A stretch of DNA of 64,000 bases. It comes from Acidobacteriota bacterium (GTDB taxonomy: Bacteria; Acidobacteriota; Holophagae; Acanthopleuribacterales; Acanthopleuribacteraceae). Positions within the stretch are counted from its first letter, which is position 1. Each line of letters opens with the position of its first letter. The notes under the pieces are model-generated. The model was given only the letters and a program-made list of their open reading frames with translations, did no database searches and was not told the DNA's origin. Location: contig JACJWC010000001.1 in assembly GCA_020637335.1 (NCBI GenBank), forward strand, positions 62,001 to 126,000. Direction: 5' to 3'. The position numbers and the translations under genes are program-made. This document shows positions 60,686-64,000 of the stretch, in pieces.

Positions 60686-61436
60686 TTAAAAACTCCTTTG
60701 CCAGATTGAGATAAGCCTGTGCGCCCTTACTCTTTATGTCATAGAGCATGACCGGTTTGCCAAAACTGGGGGCCTCGGACAAACGCACATTGCGGGGAAT
60801 AATGGTTTTGTACAGTTTTTCGCCAAAATATCCCTGCACATCTTGAAACACTTGATTGGAAAGGTTGGTTCGCTCATCAAACATGGTCACGACGACCCCA
60901 CTGACCACCAATTCGCGGTTAATGCGGCGTTGCACCAGTTGGATTGTATCAATCAGGTCGCGCACCCCTTCCAAAGCGTAATATTCGGCCTGAATGGGAA
61001 TCAAAACGCCATCGGCAGCCGCCAGCGCATTGATTGTCAGCAAACTCAACGAAGGCGGGCAATCGATGAAAATGTAGTCGAATTGGTCACGCACCCCTTC
61101 GAGCAGGTTTTTAAGGATGTATTCGCGGCCCATTTCATTGACCAATTCCACCTCGGCCGCAGCCAAATCGCGATGGCCGGGAATTGCAAATAAGGTGGGT
61201 AACTCGGCCTGTTGCATGGCATCTTTGATTTCGCAACTGCCTGCCAACACATGATAAATATTGGGTTTTTCATCAATTTTGGGAATATTGAGGCCACTGG
61301 TCGCATTGCCTTGCGGGTCAAAATCCACCACCAAAACGCGCTTTTTAATCGCCGCCAGAGAAGCGGCAAGGTTTACTGTTGTCGTCGTTTTTCCGACGCC
61401 CCCTTTTTGATTGGCAACTGCAATAACCCGTTCCAT
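60651..61436 (-). CDS. parA: Chromosome partitioning ATPase ParA (Soj)
   Basis: A 261-residue ParA-type ATPase that moves ParB complexes during segregation. The deviant Walker A is QKGGVGKTTTTVNLAA, with the signature lysine. Walker A' is VLVVDFDPQGNATSG and Walker B is DYIFIDCPPSLSLLTINALA. Normal length. It is followed by parB with a 35-base overlap and lies eight bases after mnmG. The usual rsmG between mnmG and parA is absent. Confidence 0.96.
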   Translation of the reverse strand: MERVIAVANQKGGVGKTTTTVNLAASLAAIKKRVLVVDFDPQGNATSGLNIPKIDEKPNIYHVLAGSCEIKDAMQQAELPTLFAIPGHRDLAAAEVELVNEMGREYILKNLLEGVRDQFDYIFIDCPPSLSLLTINALAAADGVLIPIQAEYYALEGVRDLIDTIQLVQRRINRELVVSGVVVTMFDERTNLSNQVFQDVQGYFGEKLYKTIIPRNVRLSEAPSFGKPVMLYDIKSKGAQAYLNLAKEFLNGQKARARQGA

Positions 61437-61444
61437 ATTCGCTC

Positions 61445-63316
61445 CTATGCTGACTTGGACTGTGCGCGGTGGTGACGTTGGACAAAAACATGAAGAATGG
61501 CCAGTGCCGATGGCGTTACACCCGAAATTCGGGTTGCCTGGTCGAGGGTGGCCGGTTTAACACTCTTAAATTTTTCGCGGATTTCAGCGCTAAGACTAGG
61601 GACCCCATCATAGTCAAAATCTTCCGGGATACGCAACTGACGCAGGCCTTCAATGCGCTGCATTTCTTCTTTCTCTTTCTCAATATAGGGCGCATAACGC
61701 ACTTTATTCTCGACCAAATCGCCAAAAGGACTTTCCAATTTCAGTTCAGGCAATGCGTTTAACAAGCCCTCCAAATTGAGGTTGGGCCGGCGCAACAAAT
61801 CGTAGGCGGTAACAACCTGTTTGAGTGGAACCCCCAAGGGTTCAAACCGAGCCAGATTATCTTTGCTGGGAACGACTTTGTGCGCCTGCAACCGGTTGAG
61901 GTCGGACTGAATGATCTCGTATTTGCGCTGCGTTTCTGCATAACGTTGCTCGGAGACCAAACCCAGCTGATACCCGATCGGGACCAGGCGTTCATCGGCG
62001 GTGTGCACATCCAAAACCAGGCGGTGTTCGGCCCGCGAAGTGAACATGCGATAGGGTTCCTTGGTGCCTCGCGTGACCAAATCATCGATCAACACACCGA
62101 TGTAGCCCATATTTCGGGTCATGATAAACGGTTCTTTTTCACGGATTTTGAGACCCGCATTGACGCCGGCAATAAAGCCTTGGGCAGCCGCTTCTTCATA
62201 ACCCGAGGTGCCATTGATTTGGCCTGCCATGTACAAACCTTGGACCCGTTTGGTCTCCAAGGTCGGCAAATTTTCAGTGGGATCAATGTGATCGTATTCC
62301 ACTGCATAACCCGGCCGCAGGATCTCGCAATTTTCAAGTCCGGGAATCGAGCGGTACATGCGTTTCTGCACATCAATCGGCATACTGGTCGACATGCCAT
62401 TGACGTAGATTTCTTTGGTATGGTGGCTTTCCGGTTCCAGGAAGATCTGGTGGCGATCGCGATCGGGGAACTTGACGACTTTATCTTCGAGCGACGGGCA
62501 ATAACGCGGCCCAACACCTTGAATCTCACCTGAAAACAAAGGTGAACGGTGGATATTTTCGCGAATCGCTTCGTGGGTCTGGTCGTTGGTGTAACCCAAC
62601 CAACAACACACCTGTTTGAGCCGTGTTGTTTGGGTTTGATAACTAAAAAACACGGGATTGGGGTCGCCCCACTGCTCTTCAAAGCGCGAAAAGTCGATGC
62701 TATCGCGGTGCAATCGCGCCGGTGTACCGGTTTTCATACGGCCCAGTTGAAAACCCAAGTCCAGAATACTGGCGCTCAACTCAATTGAGGCCAATTCATT
62801 GGCGCGTCCGGCCTGGTACCGCGCCTCACCCATGATGACTTTGCCGCCCAAGAAGGTGCCAGTGGTCACAATAACGGCCTTGGCCATCAATTCATCGCCA
62901 TCCAACAAGCGAACACCGACAGTACGACTGCCCTGCACCAGGACCCGGGCCACAATCCCTTGGCGCAGCACCAAATTAGGATGCGCTTCCAGGACTTCGC
63001 GGATCCGTTCACGATAAGCGACCTTATCGCTCTGAGTGCGCGGCGCCTGCACGGCAGGTCCGCGACTGGAATTTAACAAGCGGAACTGAATCCCGGTTTC
63101 ATCGGCAATGCGCGGCATTATTCCGCCCAGTGCATCCAATTCGCGCACCATGTGGCCTTTGGCCAGACCGCCGATGGCCGGATTACAGCTCATCTGACCG
63201 ACCATATCCAAATTAATGGTAAAAATGGTAGTGGTCAAACCCATTTGGGCACAGGCCCAAGCTGCTTCACAGCCCGCATGACCGGCGCCAATCACAATCA
63301 CATCTGTTTTCTGCAT
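61445..63316 (-). CDS. mnmG: tRNA uridine 5-carboxymethylaminomethyl modification enzyme MnmG
   Basis: A 623-residue FAD protein that works with MnmE to make (c)mnm5U34 in tRNA. The FAD motif is [20 protein letters not shown]. Next come [20 protein letters not shown], then [18 protein letters not shown], and in the C-terminal part [13 protein letters not shown]; all are diagnostic. ATG at 63316 overlaps the mnmE stop (TAATG). Five extra codons upstream belong to mnmE. It is part of an operon with mnmE, parA and parB. Confidence 0.97.
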   Translation of the reverse strand: MQKTDVIVIGAGHAGCEAAWACAQMGLTTTIFTINLDMVGQMSCNPAIGGLAKGHMVRELDALGGIMPRIADETGIQFRLLNSSRGPAVQAPRTQSDKVAYRERIREVLEAHPNLVLRQGIVARVLVQGSRTVGVRLLDGDELMAKAVIVTTGTFLGGKVIMGEARYQAGRANELASIELSASILDLGFQLGRMKTGTPARLHRDSIDFSRFEEQWGDPNPVFFSYQTQTTRLKQVCCWLGYTNDQTHEAIRENIHRSPLFSGEIQGVGPRYCPSLEDKVVKFPDRDRHQIFLEPESHHTKEIYVNGMSTSMPIDVQKRMYRSIPGLENCEILRPGYAVEYDHIDPTENLPTLETKRVQGLYMAGQINGTSGYEEAAAQGFIAGVNAGLKIREKEPFIMTRNMGYIGVLIDDLVTRGTKEPYRMFTSRAEHRLVLDVHTADERLVPIGYQLGLVSEQRYAETQRKYEIIQSDLNRLQAHKVVPSKDNLARFEPLGVPLKQVVTAYDLLRRPNLNLEGLLNALPELKLESPFGDLVENKVRYAPYIEKEKEEMQRIEGLRQLRIPEDFDYDGVPSLSAEIREKFKSVKPATLDQATRISGVTPSALAILHVFVQRHHRAQSKSA

Positions 63317-64000
63317 TATTTTCCCAAACAAAAGTTCGAAAACATGCGATCCAACACGTCTTCGACCGTGGTTTCTCCGGTGATTTCACCCAAAAGGGTG
63401 CGCACGTGATTGAGTGCCGTGCTCACAATTTCTTCCCCAAATCCGGCCGCAAAATCGTCTTTGGCCTGTAAGACCAGGGCTTCTGCAGCGGTCAACAGAT
63501 CTGCTTGGCGCTGATTCGTTACCCAGACGGCCTGACCTTGCATCGGGGCCGACAATCTTAACACAATTTCATCGATCAAATGCTGATAGCCCGCCTCATC
63601 GTGCGGATGCACACCGATTCCAACAGTAGCCACATTCGGCTCTAAATCGGTTTTGGTCCAGACGGTCAACCACTTTTCGCTCGGCATGGCCTGTAGTTCC
63701 ACATAGGGTTCACGCGGTTGACTGGCGTCGTTGAGGTACAGAATCAGATCGACATCCTCCAACAATTGGAGAATCTTTCCGATACCCAATTGCTCAATGG
63801 GATCATCCGTCTCACGCACGCCGGCCGTATCAATTAAAACGACCGGCAAACCTTTAAGTTCGATTTCTTCGTTGATAAAGTCACGGGTGGTACCCGCTAT
63901 CTCGGAAACAATTGCCCGTTCGTTGCCCAGAATACGGTTAAACAAGGTACTTTTCCCGGCATTGGGTGCACCGGTCAGCAACACGCGAAAGCCGCGTTTC
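63316..64000 (-). CDS. mnmE: tRNA modification GTPase MnmE, 5' part outside window
   Basis: The C-terminal half of MnmE (TrmE). The frame is open to the end of the window. The G domain is visible: [15 protein letters not shown] (G1), AGTTRDF (G2), [11 protein letters not shown] (G3) and a TKTD motif in the G4 place. The C-terminal zinc/potassium-site motif FCLGK (CxGK) closes the protein and carries the catalytic cysteine. The N-terminal tetrahydrofolate-binding domain lies beyond base 64000. It is the first visible gene of the mnmE-mnmG-parAB operon. Confidence 0.96.
   Translation of the reverse strand, partial: KRGFRVLLTGAPNAGKSTLFNRILGNERAIVSEIAGTTRDFINEEIELKGLPVVLIDTAGVRETDDPIEQLGIGKILQLLEDVDLILYLNDASQPREPYVELQAMPSEKWLTVWTKTDLEPNVATVGIGVHPHDEAGYQHLIDEIVLRLSAPMQGQAVWVTNQRQADLLTAAEALVLQAKDDFAAGFGEEIVSTALNHVRTLLGEITGETTVEDVLDRMFSNFCLGK

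Noticed and set aside
59800..64000. parS or DnaA boxes near parAB
   Set aside because: Reading both strands I found no convincing TGTTTCACGTGAAACA-like palindrome and no DnaA-box cluster; a computed search is needed to exclude weak sites.

Overview
The window is a chromosomal segment of a flagellated Gram-negative bacterium. It encodes a flagellar P-ring protein, lipoproteins and many secreted proteins. An ECF sigma factor beside a Ser/Thr kinase with TPRs, SBBP propellers, large LRR proteins, a HEAT protein, DUF4336, DUF938 and LIC_10190-type genes together resemble Acidobacteriota (Holophagae-like). That placement is an inference from gene content only. No rRNA, tRNA or CRISPR array was seen.

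Layout. (1) 1-5.4 kb: the end of a fatty-acid desaturase, then a very large propeller/PAS/GGDEF/EAL c-di-GMP sensor on the minus strand. (2) 5.6-10.6 kb: the late flagellar operon flgI-flgJ-flgM-(unknown)-flgN-flgK-flgL, followed by a HEAT-repeat gene. (3) 12.4-15.1 kb: a DUF4336 gene divergent from a MarR regulator, with a palindromic operator and a good promoter between them; then a DUF938 methyltransferase overlapping an SDR oxidoreductase. (4) 15.1-36.3 kb: an accessory region full of broken genes and mobile DNA. It holds two truncated ISNCY-like elements, a REP-associated (Y1/HUH) transposase with at least two decayed copies, and a dispersed family of ends containing GGACACCC, including two ~146-bp MITE-like copies. 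Among these sit a two-domain nuclease-like gene, a Ser/Thr kinase with TPRs convergent to an LRR-ECF sigma pair, a 1053-aa LRR protein, an SBBP propeller protein, lipoproteins and a macro-domain pseudogene. (5) 36.6-38.7 kb: a TlpA-like thioredoxin and a class C beta-lactamase-like hydrolase. (6) 39-49.5 kb: a tight five-gene operon, DUF4132 / MoxR AAA+ (YehL type) / DUF5682 / VWA / SWIM zinc finger, the counterpart of the uncharacterised E. coli yeh cluster. (7) 49.8-57.5 kb: a polytopic membrane protein, a class III nucleotidyl cyclase, TspO, PPK2, a DegT aminotransferase with an NAD-epimerase (surface sugar synthesis), and a sulfotransferase. (8) 57.5-64 kb: a core operon mnmE-mnmG-parA-parB-bactofilin-accD-folC, of a type often found near a chromosomal origin.

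The best candidates for something undescribed are the family of GGACACCC ends, several of which lie next to perfect 10-12 bp tandem duplications; the conserved hairpin at two of those ends; the two IS fragments that both stop exactly at such an end; and the MoxR/VWA/DUF5682/DUF4132/SWIM operon.
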